Under the pieces are notes generated by a model. It made no database searches, was not told where the DNA came from, and saw only the letters and a list, made by a program, of their open reading frames with translations. The position numbers were made by a program, and so were the translations under genes. Shown here piece by piece: positions 11,042-23,331 of a stretch of 64,000 nucleotides of DNA; position 1 is the first letter of the stretch, and every line of letters begins with the position of its first letter. This DNA is from Isoetes taiwanensis (Eukaryota > Streptophyta > Lycopodiopsida > Isoetales > Isoetaceae): assembly GCA_021234155.1 (NCBI GenBank), contig JAJEKV010000036.1, forward strand, positions 8,447,426-8,511,425, given 5' to 3'.

Positions 11042-11885
11042 CACACTGACCCCAATTTTTGGTCCACAGTTGTTTTTTAGTTGTACGGAAGTGTTGTTTT
11101 ATGCCAAAAACAACACCAAAATGGCCCCAAAAATCCACGTGGCCCGTTTATCCGGATTTGCACAAAGAGACAGTGGTTTTTTGGCAGAATTTTCCACAGT
11201 GGTCTTTTGGCAAAAAAATCCACGCGTAGAAAAATTTGACATAGTTTTTTTGAATTTTTGTCAACGTGTACTTTTTTCCTTCACTGTTGTTTTTTGTGGA
11301 ACCATGCGTTGTTTATCTTTAAAATAGCACGCGTAGGTTTTAATTTTACTACACCTAAAGAACTAAATTACAACACTAGAAATAAAGGATTACAAGGAAA
11401 AGAACACATAGGAAATAGAAAAATAATATTTTCCAAGTGTGTTTTTTCTCGATATAGACACGTCGTTTCAAGTGTTGTTTTTGAAAAATTAAACAAATCA
11501 CGCATGGACTTTTTTTAATTTACAAAACACTACATGTGTTATTCGAATCTAGCTATTGTTTTTCTAAAATAAGGACATGTAAAAAGTAAATTTTATAACA
11601 CATTAGAAAAAACGTGAATTTATAATGTGGTTGTTTAACTAATCAGATATTAACACGTGGCACACTTTTTAAATAAAAAAACATTATTCTAACTAATCAA
11701 ATATGGACATGTGGCATACTTTAAAAATAAAAAAGCATTATTATTACACATAGGAAAAAAATAAAGTATTGTATCTAATATATCTTCTAACAATCAAAAG
11801 TTGACACGTGGCACACATTAAAAAAAAAATTACTATAGGCCACAATTTAAAAGCTAATATATTATGAATTTTTTATTGTAAAAAA

Positions 11886-11935
11886 AAGAGCCTTTTGGGA
11901 ATCGAACCCAAACAAGTCCATAGGGCATAAAATGC
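11886..11935 (-). repeat. second tRNA T-arm-like motif, same family as 1,334-1,376
   Basis: The minus strand reads ATGGACTTGTTTGGGTTCGA followed by TTCCCAAAAGGC. TTGGG-TTCGATT-CCCAA is a T-arm-like stem-loop (5-bp stem, 7-base loop, B-box sequence). It shares most of its bases with the motif near 1.35 kb. Two copies in unrelated contexts imply a dispersed, probably tRNA-derived repeat. Confidence 0.4.
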
Positions 11936-12949
11936 CATGTTATCTCCATTCTCATTCATACATAATAGATTGCAATCTAAGTTAAAATTCAATGGTTAAA
12001 CATTCAATGGTTAAGGTTCAAAAATATTGAATTAATGGTTAAGTTATAAACAATTCAGCTTTTACAAAAAATTAAATCCAAGAAGAATAACAGATACAAA
12101 AGAAAAGCTCAAAAATTAAACGGAAGATGAGTTACATAAATAGACCCAGCTCAGGACAGAAAGATGGATTCCGAATCAAGAATATTGGAGCAGATTGGAG
12201 CATAAAATGGAGCAGAAATGGCACAACCAGAAGCATTTATTGGGCATTCCCGGGTTCCATCTTTGCTCATCACCGCCCACTTTGTATTTCTTTGCTATCT
12301 TCTTCCTTCAACCTGCAATGTACCTAAAGGGCCATGAATGCTCTGTAACTAGCTTTGGGTGACTTAACATGCAAGAACTTCTTAGCAAAAAACATAAACA
12401 ATAAACAATAAAAAGTACCTCCGGATGATCAACGGATTAGTTTTTCCTTGAGCTTTATAAAATCGCCATTTGTATTGGGAATCGTATTTGTATTTGAGTT
12501 TTTCCCGAAAGCGAAATATTCGCCATGTGTATTGGGAATCGTTGATGTGGCTTCTGACTTCCTGAGGCAGCGGCAACAGCCACCATGATGGGCTACCATC
12601 GTCGATGATCCCACTCAAAATGGTTCAGAAGGATGATCCCACTCAAAATGACGCAGCGATAATGAATGCTGCAAAAGAGAAGCGGTGGCACATGGAAAAT
12701 CGGGAAATAACCATAAACCCAGAGCTCCACGGGTAGGGGTTTATGTATAGAAAACATCCAGCTTATTAAATAAGGTGTCTTCCACGTATTAATGCAAGAA
12801 ATAGGCGCGGCCCTTGCTGCTTCGAACCACAAAAAGGAATGGGAGCCAGGGGAACAATTTTTCCATCACTAAAAAATGCAGATATGAAGAACGTTCAAGG
12901 TGAGAAAGAATGGAGGAGAGCCGGATTTCAAAAAGCTGTAAGAAAATAA

Positions 12950-13016
12950 TGAACAGAGAAAAGAATGGAACAGAGAAAAGAATGGAACAGAGAAAAGAAT
13001 GGAACAAAAAAGAATG
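12950..13016. repeat. 17-bp tandem repeat (GGAACAGAGAAAAGAAT), ~4 copies
   Basis: GGAACAGAGAAAAGAAT repeats about four times with minor decay at both edges. The Phe/Ser-rich frames read on the minus strand here are artefacts of the repeat. Confidence 0.8.
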
Positions 13017-13309
13017 GTGAGAAAAGAATGAATATGAAAATGTTCCTGAATATTTCCTGCCATGCACTAACTGATAGATTTCTTCTAGAACAGTGTCTCC
13101 GATAGCCCATTTTGTGGCAAGCGACCCTTTTGTCAATCTGGACCTGTCTATTACAGTTTGACTCGGCCCCCTTTGATTCCACAGCAGATCCGGATCCCGA
13201 CCTATGTTCCCTTAAGGATAAATTGCAGATCAGTTCGATTCTCGCCTGCTCATCCTGCCTTGAATCCGATCATTTCTTCTTCCTGTTTTGCTCTAATCTC
13301 AGCCATGCA

Positions 13310-13440
13310 CAAGCAGCGCCATGGCACAGGACACGCCATAGCACCAGACATGGCGCCATAGCTGGAGAAAGAAAGCACAAGCAGCGCCATAGCTGGAGAA
13401 AGAAAGCAATGACGGCGAAGAAAGCAATGGCGGCAAAGAA
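13310..13440. repeat. ~40-bp imperfect tandem repeat (AGCGCCATAGCTGGAGAAAG)
   Basis: AGCGCCATAGCTGGAGAAAG followed by AAAGCA occurs twice in succession near 13,350-13,410. It is preceded by a related GCGCCATGGCACAGGACA and followed by GGCGAAGAAAGCAATGGCGG variants. Confidence 0.6.
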
Positions 13441-14612
13441 ATCTCAGCCCTTCATTTTTTACCCAATAAGATCATAGGACAAGGATCATGATCTTCACCG
13501 TCCATCTCTATTGTCAGTAAATCTGAAGCGTTAAAAATAGAGCCAATAAGATCATAGTACTAAGATCACCATCCGGGCCATTTATCTTTCAAAACGGACC
13601 GTTATTCTCACTTTGATGGGGCAATTTTTTACACATATTTTAATTCTCAAATTTTCAACCTATAATAATCTACTAATGGGATGTTTTTTATATTGTTTGT
13701 GGAACATTGATCTGACAAATATCCCCTCCATTGTGCCAGATCAACGACCCTCGATTTTTTCACTGGAGTTCCATGTGCAACTTTTAATGTGCAAAAAGTG
13801 CACGATGGTCTATGCACGGTTGGAAAATTTTGAGGGCAAAAAACATGGAACCCAATGGTCAAAACTGCAGACCGGTGGAAAGAATTTCAGCCGGACCAAT
13901 TAGAATCTCCAACTAAGATATGCATATGTAAATATGATCTTTGGCTCTTGCCGAAAAAGGCTAATTTGAGCGAATCGCAATGTCTTACCCAAGTTTTACT
14001 TATCAAAATAAATGCCCAACTCGCATTTTAGGTCCTAAAGATAATTACATCATAGCTTATTTGGAGCATTTGAGGAGGCAAGAACTTTTGAATCAAACAA
14101 ACAACTAAAAACTTTCCTTGCCATATGTTTTGCATCTCCAGACCGCAATGGCCGCAAAGCCGGAATGAATCTCCAACTGCCTTTGACATTCTGCATCAGA
14201 TTCACATTGCCTCCAATCCGACCTTTGTGAAAGAAACAAGACAAGAGAAACAAAGAAATAAAACAAAAGAAATAAAGACACAAAAGAAATAAATCCTCCT
14301 TGTTCGGCCGGAGGATTCGAATCTCCAGGCCGCAATGCCCTCACCAAAGCGACAAACACCAGGGCAATGCAGCTTTGGTTTTAACACTATCCAGTCCAGG
14401 CACACCCTCAGGAATCCGCGCCGCTTAGTTTTCCACAATCAAGCGTCGCCTCCCTAATCGCATCTGCACTAGGAGCAAAGTTTCAGCATTGGAGCAGGGG
14501 GCTGGAGTTTTGGCATGCAAACGTAGCTACCTGCACTTATCCAGTCCCTACAAATGGCAAGCCATCTTTCTTTTTTAGAACCATTGCCAAGAATGCCATC
14601 CAAAAACCCCAG

Positions 14613-15056
14613 TGGTGACATGTTTGAGCCACCTTGGCATGTTTGAGCCACCTTGGCATGCTTGAGCCACCTAGGCACCAACATGCCACTTAGGCTCAAA
14701 CATGCCAAGGTGGCTCAAACATGTCAAGGTGGCTCAAACGTGCCACGCGGGGTCCAACATGCCACCTCCACGTGGGCTCCCAACATGCCACCTAGGCTCC
14801 AACATGCCAAGGTGGCTCAAACATGCCACTCGGCTCAAACATGCCAAGGTGGCTCAAACATGCCATGCGGGCTCCAACATGCCACCTAGGCTCCAACATG
14901 CCAAGGTGATGCCACCTAGGCACCAACATGCCACCTAGGCTCAAACATGCCAAGGTGGCTCAAACATGCCAAGGTGGCTCCAACATGCCACCTAGGCTCC
15001 AACATGCCAAGGTGGCTCAAAAATGCCAAGGTGCTCAAACATGCCATGTGGGCATG
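14613..15056. repeat. 19-bp satellite array, left arm (inverted relative to 17.2-19.1 kb)
   Basis: Units such as CAACATGCCACCTAGGCTC and AAACATGCCAAGGTGGCTC repeat with a 19-base period. They are the reverse complement of the units in the right array. The first three units at the left edge run in the opposite sense (CATGTTTGAGCCACCTTGG), with the turn at about 14,672. The array therefore forms the outer part of a much larger inverted structure centred near 15.91 kb. Confidence 0.85.
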
Positions 15057-15110
15057 ATGACTAGGACTTCATGCAAGAAATATGATAACCTTTGGAATTT
15101 TTTATAGAGG

Positions 15111-16724
15111 CATTTTGTCGTTCGGGTAGTACAAAGGCTCTGGAATGGAGATTCGACTTCGCCATGCCATCCAGAACGACGAAAATACCCTTGGGACCAA
15201 GTTACACGGTCATTTTTGGCAACGAAAGAAACACGAACCCTCTACATAGCAGTATTCTGCAGCCATCTCTTAGACTAATTGGACATGAGCTACTTTGGCG
15301 CTTCTTGGAAAAGGGGTAGTCTTCTGCCCACGAAACTTGGTCTCCAGGGTAACATCAACGTTTTGAGTCCATTGGCAGAGTCAGTTCACAGTTCCGGAGT
15401 GGGAAAGTTGCCCATCCGTGGCCAGGGTTCTTTCGGAGAGGACCTTTGGGGCGAACTGCTTCTGGAAGGTTTTAAAGGTCCATCTTCTGGCATCAACACT
15501 CTCCCTCTACGTGATGACATTGTGCAAGATCCTGGTCGAATCTGATATAGTATATAGCCTCCGAAACGTAAACCCTGTGTGTTGCTAGGTTATTGAAGGG
15601 TTTACGTTATGGGGGTCGAGTTTTAGTCGGTTGCACTTGGGACATGGTTGAGAAGCTGCAATTGAAAACATGAAGCAATAGGAACTGATGGAATGGGGTT
15701 TGGAGTTATCCTCCTCCCAGTGTGGCAATTAGAAGTCAAGAGCACCTTTTGTAGTAGCAAAATTGTTTGGGATCATTCGGGATGGACAATAGATCCAAAC
15801 TCTATTATTTCAGTTGCCATGGCTCCACATGTGTGTTTAGAAAAGTTGCACCTAGGTATCCAAGAAAACGACCACGTTTTGGCCTCCGAAACGTAAACCC
15901 TGTGTGTTGCTAGGTTATTGTAGGGTTTACGTTTTGGAGGCCAAAACGTGGTTGTTTTCTTAAATAACTAGGTGCACCTTTTCTAAACATGCATGTAGAG
16001 CCATGGCAACTGAAATAACAGAGTTTGGATCCCTAGGCCATCCCGAATGATCCCAAATAATTTTGCTACTGCAAAAGGCGCTCTTGACTTCTAATTGCCA
16101 CACTGGGAGGAGGATAACTCCAAACCCCATTCCATCAGTTCCTATTGCTTCATGTTTTCAATTGCAGCTTCTCAACCATGTCCCAAGTGCAACCGACTAA
16201 AACTCGACCCCCATAACGTAAACCCTTCAATAACCTAGCAACACACAGGGTTTACGTTTCGGAGGCTATATCCTGGTCAGATTCGACCAGGACCTTGCAT
16301 AATGTCATCATGTAGAGGGAGGGTGTTGAAGCCAGAAGATGGACCTTTAAAACCTTCTGGAGGCAGTTCGTCCCAAAGGTCCTCTCCCAAAGAACCCTGG
16401 CCACGGACGGGCAACTTTCCCACTCCGGAACTGTGAACTGACTTTGCCAATGGACTCAAAACGTTGAAATTACCCTGGAGACCAAGTTTCGTGGACAGAA
16501 GACTACCCCTTTTTCAAGAAGCGCCAAAGTAGCTCATGTCCAACATGTTCGTAGTCAATTGGTCTAAGAGATGGTTGCGCATCATCGCCATGTAGAGGGT
16601 TCGTTTTTTTTCATTGCAAAAATGAGCATGTAACTTGGTCCCTAGAGTAATTTCGCCATTCAGGATGGCATGGTGAAGTCGAATCTCCATTATGGAGCCT
16701 TTGTAATCGCCCCAACGACAAAAC
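15111..16724. repeat. 1.6-kb palindrome (arms ~800 bp) of the foldback family
   Basis: The centre is at about 15,911, between CCACGTTTTGGCCTCCGAAA and its complement GTTTTGGAGGCCAAAACGTGG. The outer ends carry TTTTGTCGTTCGGG and the related CCCAACGACAAAA. The arms match over some 800 bases with scattered differences and a drift of about 13 bases from indels. Further out, 15,055-15,105 (GACTAGGACTTCATGCAAG) pairs with 16,970-17,022. Beyond that the two satellite arrays also face each other, so the whole inverted system spans about 14.6-19.1 kb. Confidence 0.85.
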
Positions 16725-17160
16725 ACTTGGGTGTCTACACTTGGGGAAACCGAGCTCACGGGAGTGGGGGGCGGCATTTACCCTCTCCGGAGGGCGATGG
16801 CGGGGAAAGGCTGCCTCGGCAGACCTTTTCGAGGAGGTCCGTCTCGGGGTGCGGCCTCTCCCCTACGGTGAGGAAGCCATGCAAAGTCTGTCTTGGTTCC
16901 ATTTGTGAAGGATCGGGCTTTAAGTTCTTCAAGATCCCTCTATTCTATCCATTGCCAAACTCCTCTACCAAAAATTCCAAAGGTTATCATATTTCTTGCA
17001 TAAAGTCCTAGTCATCATGTCCACGTCACCACCATCTAGCCATGCCACCCAAAATTTGCCAACATCACCCAATGAAAAGACCAAAGATGGACATCTTTTC
17101 ATTTTTGGCCTAGTCAAAACTTGGCCTTGCTTACTTGGTATGCCATGTCACCACTTGGAG
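16725..17160. repeat. asymmetric insert and outer inverted block of the palindrome
   Basis: 16,740-16,965 has no partner on the left side of the palindrome and is GC-rich (GGGAGTGGGGGGCGGCA, CTCCGGAGGGCGATGG). It looks like an inserted piece. 16,970-17,022 is the inverted partner of 15,055-15,105. 17,033-17,160 (GCCATGCCACCCAAAATTTG, then GACCAAAGATGGACATC) is repeated at 17,780-17,890 and inverted at 4,312-4,490. Confidence 0.6.
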
Positions 17161-19136
17161 TGCCTAAGTGGCATGCTTGAGCCTAGGTGGCATGCGTGAG
17201 CCACCTTGGCATGTTGGAGCCTAGGTGGCATGTTGGAGCCCACGTGGCATGTTTGAGCCACCTTGGCATGTTTGAGCCTAGGTGGCATGTTAGATCCTAG
17301 GTGGCATGCTTGAGCCACCTTGGCATGTTGGAGCCCACGTAGTGTGTTGGAGTCCACATGGCATGTTTGAGCCACCTTGACATGTTGGAGCCTAGGTGGC
17401 ATGTTGGAGCCCCGTGGCATGTTTGAGCCACCTCGTCATGTCGGAGCCTAGATGGCATGTTTGAGCCACCTTGGCATGTTGGAACCTAGGTGGCATGTTG
17501 GAGCCTAGATGGCATGCTTGAACCACCTTGGCATGTTTAGAGCCAACGTGGCATGCTTGAGCCACCTTGGCATGTTGGAGTCTAGGTGGCATGTTGGAGC
17601 CCGCGTGGCACGCTTGAGCCACCTTGGCATGTTTTAGCCAAGGTGGCATGTTGGAGCCTAAGTGGCATGTTTGAACCACCTTGGCATGTTGGAGCCTAGG
17701 TGGCATGTTGTGAGCCACCTTGGCATGTTTGAGCCAACTTGGCATGTCGGAGCCTAGGTGGCATGTTGGAGCCCATCTAGCCATGCCACCCAAAATTTGC
17801 CAACATCACCCAATGAAAAGACCAAAGATGGATATCTTTTCATTTTTGGCATAGTCAAAACTTGGCCTTGCTTACTTGGTATGCCATGTCACCACTTGGA
17901 GTGCCTAAGTGGCATGCTTGAGCCTAGGTGGCATGCGTGAGCCACCTTGGCATGTTGGAGCCTAGGTGACATGTTGGAGCCCACGTGGCATGTTTGAGCC
18001 ACCTTGGCATGTTTGAGCCTAGGTGGCATGTTTGAGCCACCTTGTCATGTTGGAGCCTAGGTGGCATGTTTGAGCCACCTTGGCATCTTGGAACCTAGGT
18101 GGCATGTTGGAGCCCACATGGCATGCTTGAGCCACCTTGTCATGTTGGAGCCTAGATGGCATGTTTGATCCACCTTGGCATCTTGGAACCTAGGTGGCCT
18201 GTTGGAGCCCACATGGCATGCTTGAGCCACCTTGGCATGTTGGAGCCTAGATGGCATGCTTGAACCACCTTGGCATGTTTTGAGCCACCTTGGCATGTTG
18301 GAGCCACCGTGGCATGTTTGAGCCACCTTGTCATGTTTGAGCCACCTTGGAATGTTTGAGCCTAGGTGGCATGTTGGTGCATAGGTGGCATGCTTGAGCC
18401 ACCTTGGCATGTTGGAGCCAAGGTGGCATGTTGGAGCCACCTTGGCATGTTGGATCCTAGGTGGCATGTTGTGAGCCACCTTGGCATGTTTGAGCCACCT
18501 TGGTATGTTGGAGCTCACATGGCATGTTTTAGCCACCTTGGTATGTTTGAGCCTAGGTGGCATGTTGGTGCCTATGCTGGAGCCTAGGTGGCATGTTGGA
18601 GCCCACATGGCATGTTTGAGACACCTTGGCATGTTAGGGCCTAGGTGGTATGTTTGAGCCACCTTGGCATGTTGGAGCCTAGGTGGCATGTTGGAGCCCG
18701 CGTGACATGTTTGAGCCACCTTGGCACATTTGAGCCTAGGTGGCATGTTGGTGCCTAGGTGGCATGCTTGAGCCACCTTGGCATGTTGGAGCCAAGGTGG
18801 CATGTTGGAGCCTAAGTGGCATGTTTGAACCACCTTGGCATGTTGGAGCCTAGGTGGCATGTTGTGAGCCACCTTGGCATGTTTGTGCCACCTTGGCATG
18901 TTTGAGCCTAGGTGGCATGTTGGTGCCTAGGTGGCATGTTTGAGCTACATGGCATGTTTGAGCCACCTTGGCATGTTGGAGCCCAGGGGGCATGTTGGAG
19001 CACATGTGGCATGTTTGAGCCACCTTGGCATGTTGGAGGCCGCATGGCATGTTAGAGCCGGTGTGGCATGTTGGAGCCACCTTGGCATGTTGGGGCCACC
19101 TTAGTGTTGAGCCTAGGTGGCATGTTTGAGCCAAGT
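17160..19136. repeat. 19-bp satellite array, right arm, ~100 units
   Basis: The basic unit is GCATGTTGGAGCCTAGGTG or GCATGTTTGAGCCACCTTG, with a clear 19-base period and variants such as CCCACGTGG. A unique segment at about 17,777-17,890 repeats the one at 17,033-17,160, so a block of about 740 bases was duplicated as a higher-order unit. Each unit core (GCCTAGG, GCCACCTTGGC) is itself close to palindromic. Long frames with HAKVAQTCHLGSN are artefacts of 19-base periodicity, which is not a multiple of three. Confidence 0.9.
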
Positions 19137-19482
19137 GGACAGAAATTTTGGCTATTGCACATCCCTATGGCAGAAAAAGTTATGCACACTCAATTGATGA
19201 TATCTTGAGTGTTTTTTAACATTTGTGACTGATATTTAAAATGACTATCATGGAGAACGTATAAGAACATGTGAAAAGAAATTTGGCTTGATTTGGAACC
19301 AAGGTGATGGAGAGATACGTGTTCAAATTGGATAAATTTGTTGCCAATGAACTGTAAGAAAAAACTAGCAAATAATCTTTTGAATCATGATCTTTATAAA
19401 GTTTTTATTGTGTGCTTTCAACTCCTACAAGTCTGAATGGGACCTGAGATCATGTGCATATGCTCAAAAAATGAATTTGAGG

Positions 19483-20076
<594 letters not shown>

Positions 20077-20379
20077 CTCGTGTAGGATGGATGTAGGCTT
20101 AGAGAATGGGTTCGGGAGCATGTTCTACATAAGTTATGGAGTGTTCCAGAAGTGAAAAAAGAATTTTATAGAAGGATGATGATATATTAAGATCAGATCT
20201 TAATATATGCCTTTTACATTCTAGTTTTCTTATAGCATGAGGGGTAGAGGGACAATGGATGAGATATTGCATTTTTACACATGGCATATAATGACAACAT
20301 GAATACTTTATGGGGTGTCATATGGATGGGAGTAGTGCAATGATTGTATAATGGTGCTTACAAAATTGGATATAAAGAA

Positions 20380-20876
20380 CCTTAAAATATCATACCCCTT
20401 TAGAGAACCATACATATATCACACCCCTTTAGAGAACTATACATCCTTTTTAAAAACTACACTTACTTATCCAAAAACTACACCTCCTTAAAAACACCAC
20501 CACCTCAAAAGAAAAAACCACAGTTCCTTTAACGAAAAACATACACTTTAAAAACCACCGTCCTAAAAAAAAAAAACCACAGCTCCTTAAAAAAAAACTA
20601 CACTTACTTATAAACCACACCTTCAAAAACTACACCTCCTTAAAAACACCACCACCACAAAAGAAAAAACCACAGTTCTTTTAACAAAAAACATACCTCC
20701 TTAAAAAACCACACGTCCTAAAAAAACAAAAACCATAGCTCTTTAAAAAAATAACAGTGGACGTTCCTTGTCCACTCGAAAAACAACACCGTTAGTTAGT
20801 AAAACCACACCTCCACAGATCTACATGTAGGTTTCTCTGAATAAAGAACATGTGGACCTAAGAAAACTATACTTTT
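20380..20876. repeat. subterminal repeats of nested CACTA-like element, right side
   Basis: AAAAACTACACCTCCTTAAA, AAAAACCACAGTTCCTTTAA and CACCCCTTTAGAGAAC-type words recur every 30-60 bases. The complement of this pattern (TGTTGTTTT, GTGGTTTTTT) marks the other end at 11,060-11,340. No coding sequence is present. Confidence 0.6.
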
Positions 20877-20907
20877 CAACAGTGGACCAAAATTCGGGGT
20901 GAGTGTG

Positions 20908-21425
20908 CACCACCACACTCCACCACACACCACCACGACCACCACACCCCACCACCACACTCCACCACACCACATCATAGCACCACACACCACCACCACC
21001 CCCCCCCACCACCACACCACACCACACACCACTCCACCACCACCACCCCCACCACCACGCCCCCACCACCACACCACACACCACTCCACCACACTCCACC
21101 ACCACCCCCACCACCACACCCCACCACCACCACACACCACTCCACCACCCCCCACCACCACAATCCACCACCACCACCCCCACCACCACACTCCACCACC
21201 ACCCCACCACCACCACACACCACTCCACCACCCCCACCACCACAATCCACCACCACCACTCCCCACCACCACACTCCACCACCACATGGTGTGTGGTGAA
21301 TGGTATGGTGCGTGGTGGGGTGAGGTGTGGTGTGTGGTAATGTACACAGCACTATTAAGGTGCTCGTTCTGGTGAATATGATGAGTGTGGGGATGGTATG
21401 GTGCATGGTTTGGTGTGGTATACAC
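20908..21425. repeat. CACCAC/GTGGTG inverted microsatellite array, second
   Basis: CACCAC/CCACCACCACACTCC repeats fill 20,908-21,285 and switch at a CACATGGTGTG turn to GTGGTG-like repeats until about 21,420. Together with the half at 10.7-11.04 kb, this is the array that the nested element split. The long His/Pro or Val/Trp/Gly frames are artefacts. Confidence 0.8.
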
Positions 21426-21453
21426 ATCCTAACGGTTTAGTGTTCATTTCATC

Positions 21454-23331
21454 ATGCGGATGCTATTGTTCAAGAGGTTTACGGACCAACATCCGAAATT
21501 AAGATTCGATCTTCGAGCTTTTGAGAAGCTAAACCCCGGTTTGTTGTGAAATTGAAGGACTTCAATAGTTTCTTTGTTGCATTCAAAGACGTGAGGATGC
21601 AAATGCTAGTGGATGGACTCAATGGGATGAGAACCAAACATCAGAAGAATTGCACTTGCACTGCGATGTTTGTAGATCACATGAACTTGGTCAATGCAGG
21701 GGCACACCAAGCATAAAATTGCAAGTACTGAGGAAACTTGTGGAGATCTATATTGTGTCCAAAGAGTGAATTAGATGAGTTTTACAAGAAGGCGTGCATC
21801 CTTGGAAATTGTGAGTCGTGGTGGAATCAAGAAGTTTCAGACTGTCCCATGGAAGGAAGTGGCGATGGGAAAGTGAAATGGGAGTACATTGACTATGAAA
21901 AAGACAACGTCTCGAAGTTACGGTAGGGAGCCCGACTCATCAAGACAATGAGACGTAACCCAAGGAGCTTCGGATAAACCGAAAGAGCGTCTAAAAATCT
22001 TTCCTTTGCATAATTTCAGGTACCAATGGCGGCAAAAGCAGTTTAAGGAGCTTTTGGAGAATCTCCAGCCAGATGCATGTCTCGGCGGATGGATTTTGCA
22101 GATAACTATACATTCAAGGAACAAGAGGAGGTCAATCGATGCTGTTGGGTCAATAACAGATTACCATTTTGGTTCAAATAACATATCAAGATGACTTCGG
22201 TGGCGGATGAGATTATCAAGGAAACACATTACTATGTATCGGATGATAGGGAACACGATACTTTGTTAGGTAACAACCGCTTCATGAAGCACCACAAATA
22301 TCCGGAGCGAAAGGAAGGGTTCAAAGAGACATTATGTGTTTTCGGATGGTGCAAACATCTCAATTCAAGGCTTCTAGACCATTTTACTTTGTGGCTAGGT
22401 ACAAAGCGATTAACGATGTCTATATGATGTGGAATTTTTTGGTTCTAACCACGGGAAAGGTGAACACGATGGCAAAGCTGCTGAGTTGAAGAGATGGTTA
22501 AGACAACTGCAATTAAAATACAGCAGCATAAAATTGGGTAATGCTCATGAAGTGGTAGAAGTTGCCGAAGAGATGTTTACTTGTGGAACATCCGAGTGGA
22601 TGAACACATCTAAAACCAGTAAGAGGAAGAATATAAAAAGGTTCTTTTGGGAAGTCAAGGTGGAGGATATAGATAGAAAGAAAGCATGGGGTGCAGAAAG
22701 GATTTTGGACACTAGGCAGATCCATTGTGTACATGCATTCAATCCTGAATCTCCATTGCAGTTGCACACGAGGGAACTTTCATGCTTCTGCAGCTACTGC
22801 TTGGATGGCATGTGGGACAGTTGTGTGAACAAGCACTACGTTGATGATTGGAAACTTCAAGTTATTGTACCATCCTCCAATGTGCATGCTGACATTGAGG
22901 ACCGTAAATCCAGCAGGTCCTTGTTCTCCTCCAATCCCACGATGTTAGCAGAGGCACTTAGAGTTGGTGATAATTTTGCTGTTGTTGCTCCGAAAGGGAA
23001 TGATGAGGGTTCTGAATTTTGGATTCTGATGTGCACAAAACCAAAATGGATAGTGGAGAAAGACTTCCAACTCAATGGAACATGGTACCTCACGGTGATA
23101 GTGTCATAGAAGGTATGTATTACAAGAAGGGCGCAAGATCAACCGTCAGCTATGATCTTTTGCGATTAAAGAAATTTAGGCATAGTATTCACAACACGGA
23201 TCCGTGCAATCGGACTTCACATGCCACCAACTAAGCGTCAAAACAATTTGTATATAGGTTTGGATCCTTTAGATGAGGAGAAAATTTTACGCGAATTTAC
23301 CGAAGTTCTTTTCGATGATGATGAAATGTAA
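21454..23331 (+). pseudogene. decayed catalytic part of Sola-like transposase
   Basis: Blocks in several frames line up in protein order: LFKRFTDQHPKLRFDLRAFE, FVVKLKDFNSFFVAF, LCPKSELDEFYKKACILGNC, WRQKQFKELLENLQPDACLG, DFADNYTFKEQEEV (in a shifted frame near 22,090), IIKETHYYVSDDREHDTL, SQFKASRPFYFVARYKAI, then MWNFFGSNHGKGEHDGKAAE. The tail is intact for 226 codons up to 23,106 and, after a frameshift, ends GLDPLDEEKILREFTEVLFD before the stop at 23,331. A DFAxNYxxxEQ block followed by HGKGxxDG is characteristic of a eukaryotic DDE-type transposase family I associate with Sola elements. The first aspartate is probably catalytic, and an SDG-type block expected before SQFK reads RMVQT, so an active-site residue may be lost. 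Multiple frameshifts make it inactive. Confidence 0.7.

Larger units (their letters stand above)
11340..14590. other. interior of nested element, AT-rich, no gene recognised
   Basis: 11,340-12,120 is strongly AT-rich with recurrent ACACGTGGCACAC/ACATGTGGCATAC words. 12,120-14,590 has only short frames of mixed composition. Two small tandem repeats lie at 12,950-13,015 and about 13,315-13,440. No conserved protein motif is visible. Confidence 0.4.

Noticed and set aside
18057-18899. 280-codon frame repeating HAKVAQTCHLGSNMPP
   Set aside because: It is the 19-bp satellite read in one frame. A 19-base period cycles through all three frames, so it yields long open frames without coding meaning.
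20796-21427. His/Pro/Thr-rich and Val/Trp/Gly-rich frames of 150-209 codons (also at 10.7-11.1 and 26.8-27.4 kb)
   Set aside because: They are translations of CACCAC/GTGGTG repeats in both directions.
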